A DNA stretch of 64,000 nt, from contig NZ_LQPI01000040.1 of NCBI RefSeq assembly GCF_002101775.1, forward strand, positions 1 to 64,000, given 5' to 3'. Both the position numbers and the translations under genes were made by a program. Shown here piece after piece: positions 37,579 through 47,625 of this stretch. Numbering within the stretch: the first letter of the stretch is position 1; each line of letters opens with the position of its first letter. The stretch comes from Mycolicibacter nonchromogenicus (GTDB taxonomy: Bacteria; Actinomycetota; Actinomycetes; Mycobacteriales; Mycobacteriaceae). The notes beneath the pieces were generated by a model that did not search any database, was not told the origin of the DNA, and was given only the letters and a program-made list of their open reading frames with translations.

Positions 37579-38781
37579 CTATTGGGCGTCTGAACGCACC
37601 AGAAAGCCGCTCATGATCAGACTGCGTGCCAGTTCAATCTGTTGCGCGGTGGCCAGTCCGGGCAGTTCTCCGACCCGGAACGGCTCAGAGCATTCCGACA
37701 CGAATCGCATCGCGGACGCGTGGTCCGCGCCGGCGGTGACGATCAGCTGCGCGAACTGCAGGCCGACGCCGTCGGCCGTCGTGGTCACACGCGAGTACAG
37801 CGGGTGCTGCTTTCGAACCCAGGTATCGACGTCGAGCCCGACGGTGTCGCTGACCTGCCCGACGACCGGACAACGGGCGCGCCGCAGCAGAAAATCCTGC
37901 ATGGCGCCAAGGCCTTCCGCGACGGCGTCGGGGGACCCGACCACGGACAGGCCGGAACTGATCAATGAGCTCAGGCTCGACTGCACCTGCGCATCGTCCA
38001 GGTGGCGTGCCGGCAGTCGAGTGTGCACGACGTCATCACGCAGGCTCAACAGGTGTAAGGCGTGGGTCAGCAGCGTGAGCACCGTCGGGACGTGGATGCC
38101 GACGGTCAGGTGCAGCGACGGTTCGGCCCCCGTCTCCGCGGAGTGCACAACGCCTCGCGGCAGGTAGAGGGTGTCTCCCGCCTGAAGGTGCAGACTCGTC
38201 GGCTCCGGCAGACCAGCGGGGTCGACCTCGTACATCCGCTGCATCAGGTGCGGCGACACCGGGTCGTCGCCGTAGAGATACCAGGTCTTGCTGCCCTGGA
38301 CCTGCAACACCAGCACGTCGTGGTGGTCGTAGTGCGGCAGGAAGCCCGTGGCGGTCGCCGGGGTGATGTAGGCGTTGACGTGGGTCGGAAAATTCAGCTC
38401 GACCTCGACGCCGTGGGTCAGCGTCGACATGGAGCGCAGGTACTTCTCGATGTTGTTGCAGATGATCGTGTAGCCGCTGTCGGCCGCGGCGCGAACACGC
38501 GCCACGTCCAAGGTGCCGTCGGGCAGCGTGTACTGATCGGCCTCCAAGTGATCGGCGCCGCGTACCAGGCGCACCGCAGGCGGCTCGGTACGCAATGCCG
38601 CCAGCAGACGATCCACCGCCGACGGGCCGGCCAGCAGGCGGTCGAAGTAGTCGGCGCGGCCCCGGCGGATGTGGTGCGGGCTGACGCCCCACAGCTCATC
38701 GAGGAAGGTCTCCACCGTCACCGGCCCCAGCAGCCAGGCGAGCGGAGCGTCCGGGCTCTCCGGGATCGCGAAGCCCGACAC
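37579..38781 (-). CDS. JmjC/cupin-4-like oxygenase
   Basis: 400 residues with a ROXA/MINA-type JmjC cupin. The metal motif HYDHHDVLVLQVQGSKTWYL gives HxD near residue 150; the second His is in LYLPRGVVHSAE near 215. A C-terminal winged-helix-like region follows. Such enzymes hydroxylate protein side chains (ribosomal proteins in E. coli YcfD) or small molecules using 2-oxoglutarate and Fe(II). The target here is unknown. GTG 38781 lies 5 nt after the stop of the DUF385 gene, so three minus-strand genes form an operon. Confidence 0.8.
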   Translation of the reverse strand: MSGFAIPESPDAPLAWLLGPVTVETFLDELWGVSPHHIRRGRADYFDRLLAGPSAVDRLLAALRTEPPAVRLVRGADHLEADQYTLPDGTLDVARVRAAADSGYTIICNNIEKYLRSMSTLTHGVEVELNFPTHVNAYITPATATGFLPHYDHHDVLVLQVQGSKTWYLYGDDPVSPHLMQRMYEVDPAGLPEPTSLHLQAGDTLYLPRGVVHSAETGAEPSLHLTVGIHVPTVLTLLTHALHLLSLRDDVVHTRLPARHLDDAQVQSSLSSLISSGLSVVGSPDAVAEGLGAMQDFLLRRARCPVVGQVSDTVGLDVDTWVRKQHPLYSRVTTTADGVGLQFAQLIVTAGADHASAMRFVSECSEPFRVGELPGLATAQQIELARSLIMSGFLVRSDAQ

Positions 38782-38786
38782 CGGCC

Positions 38787-39170
38787 TCAAGCGCGGGTCA
38801 ACAACAAGGTGTGCGGCACGCCGGCGCGTCCGAGCAGCTGACGCCACGGCGCCTTCAGCAGGCCCACCGCCTCCTCGGTCGGCACGATTCGCGGATTCGT
38901 GACCGCGAAGGTCTTCCCGCCGACTTTGACCCGGCCGGCGTCGGCGGCCTGCAGATTCTTCACCCAGTCGCGGCCGGTCCCGTACGGCAGCAGCACCGCC
39001 ACGCCGTCGGCGGTGTGGAACATCGAGACCGGGGTGCGGTAGACCGTGCCGGAGCGCCGGCCGGTGTGCTCGACGATCGACCACATCGGCACCCAGCCGC
39101 AGAACGGGCGGAACAGAGGATTCGTCACGACGCGGTTGAACCGGGCACGCCGGTCAGAGAACCGCACCAC
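38787..39170 (-). CDS. DUF385 / deazaflavin-dependent nitroreductase-like protein
   Basis: 127 residues with the split-barrel Ddn-like fold: GWVPMWSIVEHTGRRSGTVYRTPV, VAVLLPYGTGRDWVKNLQAA, then GGKTFAVTNPRIV. This family binds F420 or haem-like cofactors in mycobacteria. The start is the first GTG of a GTG-GTG pair at 39170, directly after the upstream homolog's stop, so the two are coupled. About half the positions match the neighbour, indicating tandem duplication. Confidence 0.83.
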   Translation of the reverse strand: MVRFSDRRARFNRVVTNPLFRPFCGWVPMWSIVEHTGRRSGTVYRTPVSMFHTADGVAVLLPYGTGRDWVKNLQAADAGRVKVGGKTFAVTNPRIVPTEEAVGLLKAPWRQLLGRAGVPHTLLLTRA

Positions 39171-39563
39171 TCAGCCCTGCCGGGTCAGCAGCACGGCCTG
39201 CTCGAACGGCAGCCGCGCGAAGACCTTGCGGGTGCGCGGGCTCACGTGCTCGGCGGCCTCGGCCCTGCTCACCACCCGCGGCGCGGTCACGCCGAACGTC
39301 TTGCCGTGCCGGCGCATGGTGCCACCCCCGGCGGCCGTGATGTTCTTCAGCCAGTCCCGGTCCGGACCGTAGGTCAGCAGAATGGCCACCCCGTCGTCGG
39401 TGCTGAACACGCTCAGCGGGGTCCGGTAGGGCTTGCCGGAGCGCCGCCCGACGTGCTCGAGGATTCCGAACGTCGGCGCCCAGCCTGCCCACATTCGCTG
39501 GATCGGGTTGGTGACATGCCGGTTGAACCGGGCCAGCCGCTGTGGTAACTGCATGACTGCCAT
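39171..39563 (-). CDS. DUF385 / deazaflavin-dependent nitroreductase-like protein (tandem paralog)
   Basis: 130 residues with the same layout as the following gene: [40 protein letters not shown], and [18 protein letters not shown] 39563 or ATG 39554 may be used; the frame is open nine codons further. It is divergent from hemL across an 82-bp spacer that holds a perfect dyad. It is probably an F420H2-dependent reductase relative; the substrate is unknown. Confidence 0.82.
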   Translation of the reverse strand: MAVMQLPQRLARFNRHVTNPIQRMWAGWAPTFGILEHVGRRSGKPYRTPLSVFSTDDGVAILLTYGPDRDWLKNITAAGGGTMRRHGKTFGVTAPRVVSRAEAAEHVSPRTRKVFARLPFEQAVLLTRQG

Positions 39564-39596
39564 CCAACCCTGGCCGTCGACCCACTTCAACCCTCA

Positions 39597-39611
39597 ACTA
39601 CACCCTGTAGT
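39597..39611. promoter_or_regulatory. Dyad in the DUF385/hemL divergent promoter region
   Basis: Perfect inverted repeat ACTACA-CCC-TGTAGT, 35 bp upstream of the hemL GTG and 34 bp upstream of the divergent ATG. The position is right for an operator. No matching regulator is identified. Confidence 0.45.
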
Positions 39612-39645
39612 CGAGCGATGCCGCGCGAGCTGGGACACTGGTCGC

Positions 39646-40964
<1,319 letters not shown>

Positions 40965-40965
<1 letters not shown>

Positions 40966-41573
40966 TGGCAGAAGAGACCCGCGTACACCTGATCCGCCAC
41001 GGCGAAGTCCACAACCCCGACGGCATTCTGTACGGTCGGCTGCCCGGTTTCCGGCTCTCCGACACCGGCCGCGCCCAAGCCGTCGCCGCCGCCGAACTGC
41101 TGGCCGGCCGCGACATCGTCGCGGTGATCGCCTCGCCGCTCCAGCGCGCCCAGGAGACCGCCGCCCCGATCGCCGCGCGTCACGACCTGGCCATCGACAC
41201 CGACGAGGACCTGATCGAGTCGGCCAACTTCTTTGAGGGCAAGCGTGTTTCGCCCGGCGACGGTGCCTGGCGCAACCCGCAGTTCTGGTGGCACCTGCGC
41301 AACCCGTTCACCCCGTCGTGGGGCGAACCGTATGAGCAGATCGCGGCTCGGATGGCTGCCGCGGTGAAAAGGGCGCGCGCTCGCGCGGCCGGCCGCGAGG
41401 TGGTGTGCGTCAGTCATCAGCTGCCGGTCTGGACTGCGCGCCTGCACCTCACCGGCAAGCGGCTCTGGCACGACCCGCGCCGGCGGGAGTGCGGCGTGGG
41501 GTCGGTGACCACGTTGATCTACGACGGTGATCGTCTCGTCGACGTCGATTACCAGGTTCCGGCCGGCGGCTGA
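40965..41573 (+). CDS. Histidine phosphatase (phosphoglycerate-mutase-like), Rv0525 ortholog
   Basis: 202 residues. The catalytic HLIRHGEVHNPDGILYGRLPG carries the RHG motif; the second catalytic His is in VVCVSHQLPVW. ASPLQRAQETAAPIAA is typical of broad-specificity phosphatases. It overlaps hemL by 1 nt (TGATG), and the thioredoxin gene starts 2 nt after it. The substrate is unknown. Confidence 0.87.
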
Positions 41574-41575
41574 CG

Positions 41576-42166
41576 ATGCGGGCAGTGCTGATCGTCGGGG
41601 CAGTGCTGGCCGCGCTGATCTCGGGCTGCTCGGTCGGCGACGACGCCGTCACCCACGGCGGCACCTTCGAATTCGTCTCGCCCGGCGGCAAGACCGACAT
41701 TTTCTACGATCCCCCGCAGGACCGCGGCCGGCCCGGCCCGATCTCCGGGCCCGACCTGATGGACCCATCGCGCACCATCAGCCTCGATGACTTCGAGGGC
41801 AAGGTCGTCGTCATCAACGTGTGGGGGCAGTGGTGCGGACCCTGCCGTACCGAAATCAGCCAGCTGCAAAAGGTTTACGACGACACCCGGTCCCAGGGCG
41901 TGGCGTTCTTGGGCATCGACGTCCGGGACCCGGAGCCGCAGGCGTCGCGCGACTTCATCTCCGACCGTCACATCACCTATCCCTCGATCTACGACCCGGC
42001 GATGCGCACCATGATCGCGTTCGGTGGCCGCTACCCCTCGTCGGTGATCCCGGCAACCATGGTGCTCGACCGGCAGCATCGGGTCGCGGCGGTGTTCCTG
42101 CGTGAGGTTCTGGCCGAAGACCTGCAGCCGGTCGTGCAGCGACTGGCCGCCGAGGCGGCGCCGTGA
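41576..42166 (+). CDS. TlpA/ResA-type thioredoxin lipoprotein, Rv0526 ortholog
   Basis: 196 residues. The N-terminal lipobox is LAALISGCSVGDD (acylated Cys near residue 19). A thioredoxin domain then has VVVINVWGQWCGPCRTEISQ with the CGPC redox pair and cis-Pro in SSVIPATMVLDRQ. It should receive electrons through the following CcdA and keep apocytochrome c haem-binding cysteines reduced outside the membrane. Its stop overlaps ccdA by 4 nt. Confidence 0.92.
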   Translation: MRAVLIVGAVLAALISGCSVGDDAVTHGGTFEFVSPGGKTDIFYDPPQDRGRPGPISGPDLMDPSRTISLDDFEGKVVVINVWGQWCGPCRTEISQLQKVYDDTRSQGVAFLGIDVRDPEPQASRDFISDRHITYPSIYDPAMRTMIAFGGRYPSSVIPATMVLDRQHRVAAVFLREVLAEDLQPVVQRLAAEAAP

Positions 42167-42942
42167 GCGGCTTCACCGCCACCGCCACCACCGGTCCGCT
42201 GCTGCTGGCCGTCGCCGTGTCGGCCCTGGCCGGGCTGGTGTCGTTTGCCTCGCCGTGCGTGGTGCCGTTGGTGCCGGGATACCTGTCTTACCTGGCGGCG
42301 GTGGTGGGCGTCGATGAGACGCCGCGGGCCGGAGCACTGGAGCCCCCGCCCGGCGCCCGGTGGCGCGTGGCCGGGTCGGCGGCACTGTTCGTCGCCGGGT
42401 TCACGGCGGTGTTCTTGCTGGGCTCGGTGGCCGTATTGGGGATGACCACCACGTTGATCACCAATCAGGTGCTGCTGCAACGAATCGGTGGCGCGGTGAC
42501 GATTCTGATGGGCTTGGTGTTCATCGGGTTCGTTCCGGCGCTGCAGCGTCAACTGCGCTTCACGCCGGCCCAGCTGTCCACCGTGTTGGGGGCGCCGCTG
42601 CTGGGCGCGGTGTTCGCGCTCGGCTGGACCCCGTGCCTGGGGCCCACCCTGACCGGGGTGATCGCGGTCGCCTCGACCACCGACGGTGCCGGGGTGGCCC
42701 GCGGGGTGGTGCTGGTGATCGCCTACTGCCTGGGGCTGGGCATTCCGTTCGTGGCGCTGGCGTTCGGGTCGGCCAGCGCGGTGGCCGGGCTGGGTTGGCT
42801 GCGCCGGCACACCCGGGCGATCCAGGTGCTGGGCGGTGTGCTGTTGATCGCCGTCGGGCTCGCCCTGGTCACCGGCGTGTGGGACCACTTCGTGGCCGCG
42901 GTTCGCGACGGACTGGTCTCTGATGTCAGGCTGCCGATCTGA
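42163..42942 (+). CDS. ccdA: Cytochrome c biogenesis thiol-transfer membrane protein CcdA
   Basis: 259 residues with six membrane helices. The paired cysteines sit in helices one and four: FASPCVVPLVPGYLSYL and LGWTPCLGPTLTGVIA. They pass reducing equivalents from cytosolic thioredoxin to the lipoprotein thioredoxin. A hydrophilic loop (VDETPRAGALEPPPGAR) separates helices one and two. GTG 42163 overlaps the previous stop, and its own stop overlaps resB (TGATG). Confidence 0.94.
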   Translation: MSGFTATATTGPLLLAVAVSALAGLVSFASPCVVPLVPGYLSYLAAVVGVDETPRAGALEPPPGARWRVAGSAALFVAGFTAVFLLGSVAVLGMTTTLITNQVLLQRIGGAVTILMGLVFIGFVPALQRQLRFTPAQLSTVLGAPLLGAVFALGWTPCLGPTLTGVIAVASTTDGAGVARGVVLVIAYCLGLGIPFVALAFGSASAVAGLGWLRRHTRAIQVLGGVLLIAVGLALVTGVWDHFVAAVRDGLVSDVRLPI

Positions 42943-44606
42943 TGACCACCCCACTTTTTTCACCGCGAGCAGACGCGAAAGCCCCCAAATTGGCGCGCTT
43001 TAGGGGGACTTCACGTCTGCTCGCCGGGAAGATCCGCAACACCTGGCGGGCGCTGACGTCCATGGGCACCGCCCTGGTGCTGCTGGTGCTGCTGGCACTG
43101 GCCGCCATTCCCGGGGCACTGCTGCCGCAACGCAGCCTCAACGCCGCCAAAGTCGAGGAATATCTGGCGCTGCACCCGGTCCTGGGACCCTGGCTGGACC
43201 GGCTGGAGGCTTTCGACGTCTTCTCCAGTTTCTGGTTCACCGCCATCTACGTGCTGCTGTGCGTATCGCTGATCGGCTGCCTGACCCCGCGGACTTTCGA
43301 GCATCTGAGAAACCTGCGCGCCACCCCGGTCGCCGCACCGCGCAACCTGTCTCGGCTGCCCAAGCACGCGACGACGCAACTGGCCGGTGACGCCACCGAA
43401 CTCGGCGCCCAGATGGCCGCAGAGTTGCGCGGCTGGCGCCGGATCACGCGCTCCTCGGACACCGGGGTCATCGAAATCTCGGCGGAGAAGGGCTACCTGC
43501 GCGAATTCGGCAATCTGATCTTCCATTTCGCGCTGCTGGGGCTGCTGGCCGCCGTCGCGCTCGGCCGCATGTTCGGCTACGAAGGCAACGTGATGGTCAT
43601 CGCCGACGGCGGACCGGGATTCTGCTCGGCGTCGCCGGCAGCGTTCGACTCCTTCCGGGCCGGCGCCACCGTCGACGGAACCAAGCTGCACCCGCTGTGC
43701 GTGCGGGTCAACGACTTCACCGCCGACTACCTGGTCTCCGGGCTGGCGACGTCCTTCACCGCGCATATCGACTACCAGGCCGGTGAGGACCTGCGCACCG
43801 ATCAGTGGCGGCCCTACCTGCTGGAGGTCAACCATCCGCTGCGGGTCGGCGGCGTGCGGGCGTACCTGCAGGGACACGGCTACGCACCCACCTTCACCGT
43901 GACGTTCCCGGACGGACAGACCCGCAGCCAGACGGTGCAGTTCCGCCCGGACAACCCGCTGACGCTGTTGTCGTCGGGTGCGGTCCGCATCGATCCCCCG
44001 GCCGGGGTCTACCCCGACGCGACCGAGCGCCGCAAACACCAGATCGGCATTCAGGGCCTGTTCGCCCCGACCGAACAGCTCGACAATCGACTGCTGTCGT
44101 CGGCGTTCCCCGCGATGAATGACCCCGCGGTCGCGATCGACGTCTACCGCGGCGACACCGGGCTCGACACCGGCCGGCCGCAGAACCTGTTCACGCTGGA
44201 TTCCCGGCTGATCGACCAGGGCCGGCTGACCAAGGTGGCCCGGTCCAACCTGAAGGCCGGTGAGCAGATCCGCCTCGACGACGGCACCACGGTGCGCTTC
44301 GACGGTGCGGTGCCGTTCGTCAACATCCAGGTGTCGCACGACCCGGCCGAGATCTGGGTGCTGGTGTTCGCGATGACGATGATGGCGGGGCTGGTGGTGT
44401 CGCTGCTGGTGCGCCGCCGCCGGATCTGGATTCGGATCACCCCCGCCGCATCGACGGACCCGGGATCCGCTTCGCCCCCGACCGAGGCCCCTGGGCAGGC
44501 CGGTACGGTGAACGTCGAGCTGGGCGGGCTGGCTCGCACCGACAACGCCGGCTGGGGTGACGAGTTCGAGCGATTGCGCACACGGCTGTTCGGCAAGGAG
44601 ACGTAG
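42942..44606 (+). CDS. resB: ResB-type cytochrome c synthase subunit (System II)
   Basis: 554 residues. Membrane helices are near 30-55 (STALVLLVLLALAAIPGALLPQ), 90-110 (FWFTAIYVLLCVSLIGCLTP), 185-205 (LIFHFALLGLLAAVALGRMF) and 465-485. A large extracytoplasmic domain lies between the last two. With CcsA it forms the haem-delivery and ligation complex. The order and coupling with ccdA and ccsA match Rv0527-Rv0529. The C-terminal tail is cytoplasmic and Pro/Thr-rich. Confidence 0.94.
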   Translation: MTTPLFSPRADAKAPKLARFRGTSRLLAGKIRNTWRALTSMGTALVLLVLLALAAIPGALLPQRSLNAAKVEEYLALHPVLGPWLDRLEAFDVFSSFWFTAIYVLLCVSLIGCLTPRTFEHLRNLRATPVAAPRNLSRLPKHATTQLAGDATELGAQMAAELRGWRRITRSSDTGVIEISAEKGYLREFGNLIFHFALLGLLAAVALGRMFGYEGNVMVIADGGPGFCSASPAAFDSFRAGATVDGTKLHPLCVRVNDFTADYLVSGLATSFTAHIDYQAGEDLRTDQWRPYLLEVNHPLRVGGVRAYLQGHGYAPTFTVTFPDGQTRSQTVQFRPDNPLTLLSSGAVRIDPPAGVYPDATERRKHQIGIQGLFAPTEQLDNRLLSSAFPAMNDPAVAIDVYRGDTGLDTGRPQNLFTLDSRLIDQGRLTKVARSNLKAGEQIRLDDGTTVRFDGAVPFVNIQVSHDPAEIWVLVFAMTMMAGLVVSLLVRRRRIWIRITPAASTDPGSASPPTEAPGQAGTVNVELGGLARTDNAGWGDEFERLRTRLFGKET

Positions 44607-44608
44607 GT

Positions 44609-45586
44609 GTGAATACGAGTCATATCGACATCGGGCTGGCGCGCTACTCCGACTGGGCGTTCACCTCGGCGATGGTCGTGCTGGTCCTCGCGCTGCTGTT
44701 GCTCGCCGTCGAACTGGCCTCCAGCCGTGGCCGCACACCTGTCGAGACCGAGCTGGTCTCCGCCGGCGGTGTGCGCTCCGACAGCGCCACGCCGGGCGTG
44801 GTGCTACCCGCACCGCGACGGCCCCTGGGCGAGCGGGTGGGCCGGGCCGGTCTGGCCCTGGTCTACCTGGGTATCGCCCTGCTGCTGGCCTGCATCGCTT
44901 TCCGCGGCGCCGCCACGCTGCGCCCGCCGTGGGGCAACATGTACGAGTTCATCAACCTGACGTGCTTCTCCGGGCTGGTGGCCGCCGCCGTGGCACTGCG
45001 CCGGCCGCAGCACCGCAGCCTGTGGGTGTTCGTGCTGCTGCCGGTGCTGATCCTGCTGACGGTCTCCGGGCGCTGGCTCTATGCCACCGCCGCGCCGGTC
45101 ATGCCCGCGCTGCAGTCCTACTGGCTGCCGATCCACGTGTCGGTGGTCAGCATCGGTTCCGGGGTGTTCCTGGTGGCCGGGATGGCCAGCATCCTGTTTC
45201 TGATCCGCTCGTCACGGCTCAGCGATCCGGACGCGCCGGGGGCCCTGGCGCGCATGGTGCGCCGGCTGCCCGATGCCCAGACCCTGGACCGCATCGCCTA
45301 CCGGACCACGATCTTCGCCTTCCCGGTGTTCGGCTTCGGGGTGATCTTCGGGGCGATCTGGGCCGAGGGCGCGTGGGGCCGCTACTGGGGCTGGGACCCC
45401 AAGGAGACGGTGTCGTTCATCGCCTGGGTGGTCTACGCCGCCTATCTGCATGCCAGGTCGACCGCGGGGTGGCGCGATTACAAGGCGGCGTGGATCAACG
45501 TGGTGGGGTTCGCGGCGATGATCTTCAACCTGTTTTTCGTGAACCTGGTGACCGTCGGCCTGCACTCATATGCCGGAGTCGGCTAA
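44609..45586 (+). CDS. ccsA: CcsA/ResC haem-handling protein
   Basis: 325 residues with eight or so membrane helices. The haem-binding tryptophan-rich motif is GRYWGWDPKETVSFIAWVV near residue 255, with flanking histidines in PIHVSVVSIGSG and YAAYLHARSTAG. It works with ResB to export and attach haem to c-type cytochromes. The start is GTG 44609 with AAGGAG upstream, 2 nt after resB. Confidence 0.94.
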   Translation: MNTSHIDIGLARYSDWAFTSAMVVLVLALLLLAVELASSRGRTPVETELVSAGGVRSDSATPGVVLPAPRRPLGERVGRAGLALVYLGIALLLACIAFRGAATLRPPWGNMYEFINLTCFSGLVAAAVALRRPQHRSLWVFVLLPVLILLTVSGRWLYATAAPVMPALQSYWLPIHVSVVSIGSGVFLVAGMASILFLIRSSRLSDPDAPGALARMVRRLPDAQTLDRIAYRTTIFAFPVFGFGVIFGAIWAEGAWGRYWGWDPKETVSFIAWVVYAAYLHARSTAGWRDYKAAWINVVGFAAMIFNLFFVNLVTVGLHSYAGVG

Positions 45587-45677
45587 TCCAGCTGACAGTT
45601 TCCTTTATGACAGCTGCGCTACCCTGCGGTTAGCGACGTCCTTGACGTCCTGACCAGTGCGACAGGGGGAGATACAA

Positions 45678-47021
45678 GTGTCCGACCATGCACCCGGTGA
45701 TGTCACAGCGAGCCACGATGTGACGGATCATCCGACCACCCAGTTCCGGCCGCTTCAGCACGTCAGCCAGGCAGCCGATGGCCCCTCGGACGCTTCCGAG
45801 CCCGGGGCCACCGGGTCGTTCAGCCCGCGGCCCCAGGGCGAGGAGACGCGCTCCTTCGGCGGTTTCCGCACCGAGCGCCGGTTCTCCGAACCGGTCGACC
45901 CATGGCCGCCGGCGCCCGCGGAGGCCCCATCGCAGCAGCAGTCCTGGAGTTCAGGCGCATCGACCACATGGGTTCCGCAGCCGATGGAGAATCCCGCTCC
46001 GGTTTACCTCGGCGGCAGTTCCGGCAGTGCCGCCGGTGGCGGCGGGCAGGCACCGTATCGTGCTTCTGAGCCCATCGCCCCGTTCTCCGATCTGTCCACC
46101 ACCTCACTGTTGCGGCAGGTCAAGCCGCCGCCGACGTCGGGCTGGCGTCGCCTGCTCTACGTGCTGTCCGGACAGCTGATCAATGTGGGCGAGAGCCCGC
46201 GCACCATCCGCTTCAACGACTTGGTGAACCAGGTGAACCGGCCGCTGCAGGGCTGCCACCGCATCGCGGTGCTGTCACTGAAGGGCGGCGTCGGCAAGAC
46301 CACCATCACCGCGACCCTGGGCGCCACATTCGCCTCCATCCGAGGTGACCGGGTGGTGGCCGTGGATGCCAACCCCGACCGCGGCACGCTGAACCAGAAG
46401 GTGCCGATGGAGACCCCGGCCACGGTCCGGCACCTGCTGCGCGACGCGGAGGGCATCCAGCGCTACAGCGATGTCCGCAGCTACACCAACCAGGGCCCCA
46501 GCCGCCTGGAAGTGCTCGCCTCCGACACCGACCCGGCGGTCTCCGAAGCATTCAGCGCCGAGGATTACGCCAGCACCCTGCAGGTCCTGGAGCGGTTCTA
46601 CAGTCTGGTGCTCACCGACTGCGGCACCGGTCTGATGCACTCGGCCATGTCAGCGGTGCTCGCCAAGGCCGACACCATGATCGTGGTCAGCTCCGGCTCG
46701 GTCGACGGCGCCCGCAGCGCCTCGGCGACGCTGGACTGGCTCGACGCGCACGGTCACGAAGACCTGGTGCGTAACTCGATCGCGGTGATCAACGCGGTGC
46801 GGCCACGCTCGGGCAAGGTCGACATGCAGAAGGTGGTCGACCACTTCTCCCGGCGCTGCCGCGCGGTGCGGTTGGTGCCGTTCGACCCGCATCTGGAAGA
46901 GGGCGCGGAGATCGATCTGATGCGGCTCAAGAGGGAGACGCGCGAGGCACTGGTCGAGCTGGCTGCGGTGGTTGCCGAAGCGTTTCCGGGCGACAGCCGG
47001 TTCAACCAGCACTTCGTCTAG
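45678..47021 (+). CDS. ParA/MinD-like ATPase with disordered N-terminus, Rv0530 ortholog
   Basis: 447 residues. The first about 165 are Pro/Ser/Ala-rich and disordered. The P-loop domain has the deviant Walker A LSLKGGVGKTTITATL near residue 200, VVAVDANPDRGTL, and LVLTDCGTGLMHSAM as Walker B region. This is the same group as the EspI-like MinD ATPases associated with ESX systems, but no ESX genes are adjacent here. GTG 45678 has AGGGGGAGA 6 nt upstream; the frame also opens at GTG 45657. Confidence 0.86.
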   Translation: MSDHAPGDVTASHDVTDHPTTQFRPLQHVSQAADGPSDASEPGATGSFSPRPQGEETRSFGGFRTERRFSEPVDPWPPAPAEAPSQQQSWSSGASTTWVPQPMENPAPVYLGGSSGSAAGGGGQAPYRASEPIAPFSDLSTTSLLRQVKPPPTSGWRRLLYVLSGQLINVGESPRTIRFNDLVNQVNRPLQGCHRIAVLSLKGGVGKTTITATLGATFASIRGDRVVAVDANPDRGTLNQKVPMETPATVRHLLRDAEGIQRYSDVRSYTNQGPSRLEVLASDTDPAVSEAFSAEDYASTLQVLERFYSLVLTDCGTGLMHSAMSAVLAKADTMIVVSSGSVDGARSASATLDWLDAHGHEDLVRNSIAVINAVRPRSGKVDMQKVVDHFSRRCRAVRLVPFDPHLEEGAEIDLMRLKRETREALVELAAVVAEAFPGDSRFNQHFV

Positions 47022-47047
47022 CTCGGGGCCGGATCAGGCCCGGGTGG

Positions 47048-47061
47048 CAGCCCTAGGGCTG
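47048..47061. terminator. Palindrome at the convergent gene ends
   Basis: Perfect self-complementary CAGCCCTAGGGCTG. It covers the TAG stop of the small minus-strand gene and lies 27 bp past the ParA-like gene. It may help end transcription in either direction; there is no T-tract. Confidence 0.35.
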
Positions 47062-47202
47062 GTTGTCGCCGTGGCTGATCCGCCAGAGGAACTCCGGGTC
47101 GTCGTCCGGCCCGATGACGCGCGTCTTCGGCCGGGCGCGGGTGGCGCGCAGGCTGAGATACACCAGCGTTCCCAGAGTCAGGATGAGGAGCAGGTAGAGC
47201 AC
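47053..47202 (-). CDS. Small single-helix membrane protein, Rv0530A ortholog
   Basis: 49 residues. The helix LYLLLILTLGTLVYLSLRA is followed by a conserved polar tail, RPKTRVIGPDDDPEFLWRIS plus HGDNQP. AGGAGG lies 8 nt upstream of GTG 47202, which decides this start over the in-frame GTG 47211 that sits on the Shine-Dalgarno sequence. It matches the recalled mycobacterial Rv0530A protein. Function is unknown. Confidence 0.85.
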   Translation of the reverse strand: MLYLLLILTLGTLVYLSLRATRARPKTRVIGPDDDPEFLWRISHGDNQP

Positions 47203-47272
47203 TCGCGACACCTCCTGGCGTCGAATATACCGGTAAGCGAGGTTATGCAGGTCACGCCCGCCAGTAAGCTTG

Positions 47273-47590
47273 ATGACCGTGGCAACAGGTCGGGCCCCGG
47301 TGGGCCGTGCGGTAGTCGATGTGGCGGTGTACTCGGCGGCGCGGCTGGCGCTGGTGGTTGCGCTGACGGCGGTCATCTACGGTCTGGGCCGGCTGCTGGG
47401 GCTCAGCGATTTTCCGCCGATCATCGCCGCGATGCTGGCCCTGATCGTCGCGCTGCCGCTGGGAATGTGGATTTTCACACCGCTGCGTAAACGCGCGACC
47501 GAGAGCCTGACCGTCGCCGGTGAGCGTCGCCGCCGGGAACGTGAGCAGTTGCAGGCGCGGCTGCGTGGGGACGCAGAGGGCGACGACTAG
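47273..47590 (+). CDS. DUF4229-type small membrane protein, Rv0531 ortholog
   Basis: 105 residues. Two membrane helices (AARLALVVALTAVIYGLGRLL and PIIAAMLALIVALPLGMWIF) are followed by a highly charged Arg/Glu tail. ATG 47273 is chosen; GTG 47279 is possible. It is divergent from the Rv0530A gene across 70 bp. This is the last gene of the M. tuberculosis-like backbone; the catabolic island begins after it. Confidence 0.82.
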   Translation: MTVATGRAPVGRAVVDVAVYSAARLALVVALTAVIYGLGRLLGLSDFPPIIAAMLALIVALPLGMWIFTPLRKRATESLTVAGERRRREREQLQARLRGDAEGDD

Positions 47591-47625
47591 GAGCTGTCCG
47601 TGACTCGCCGCGAGGTCAACGGCGC

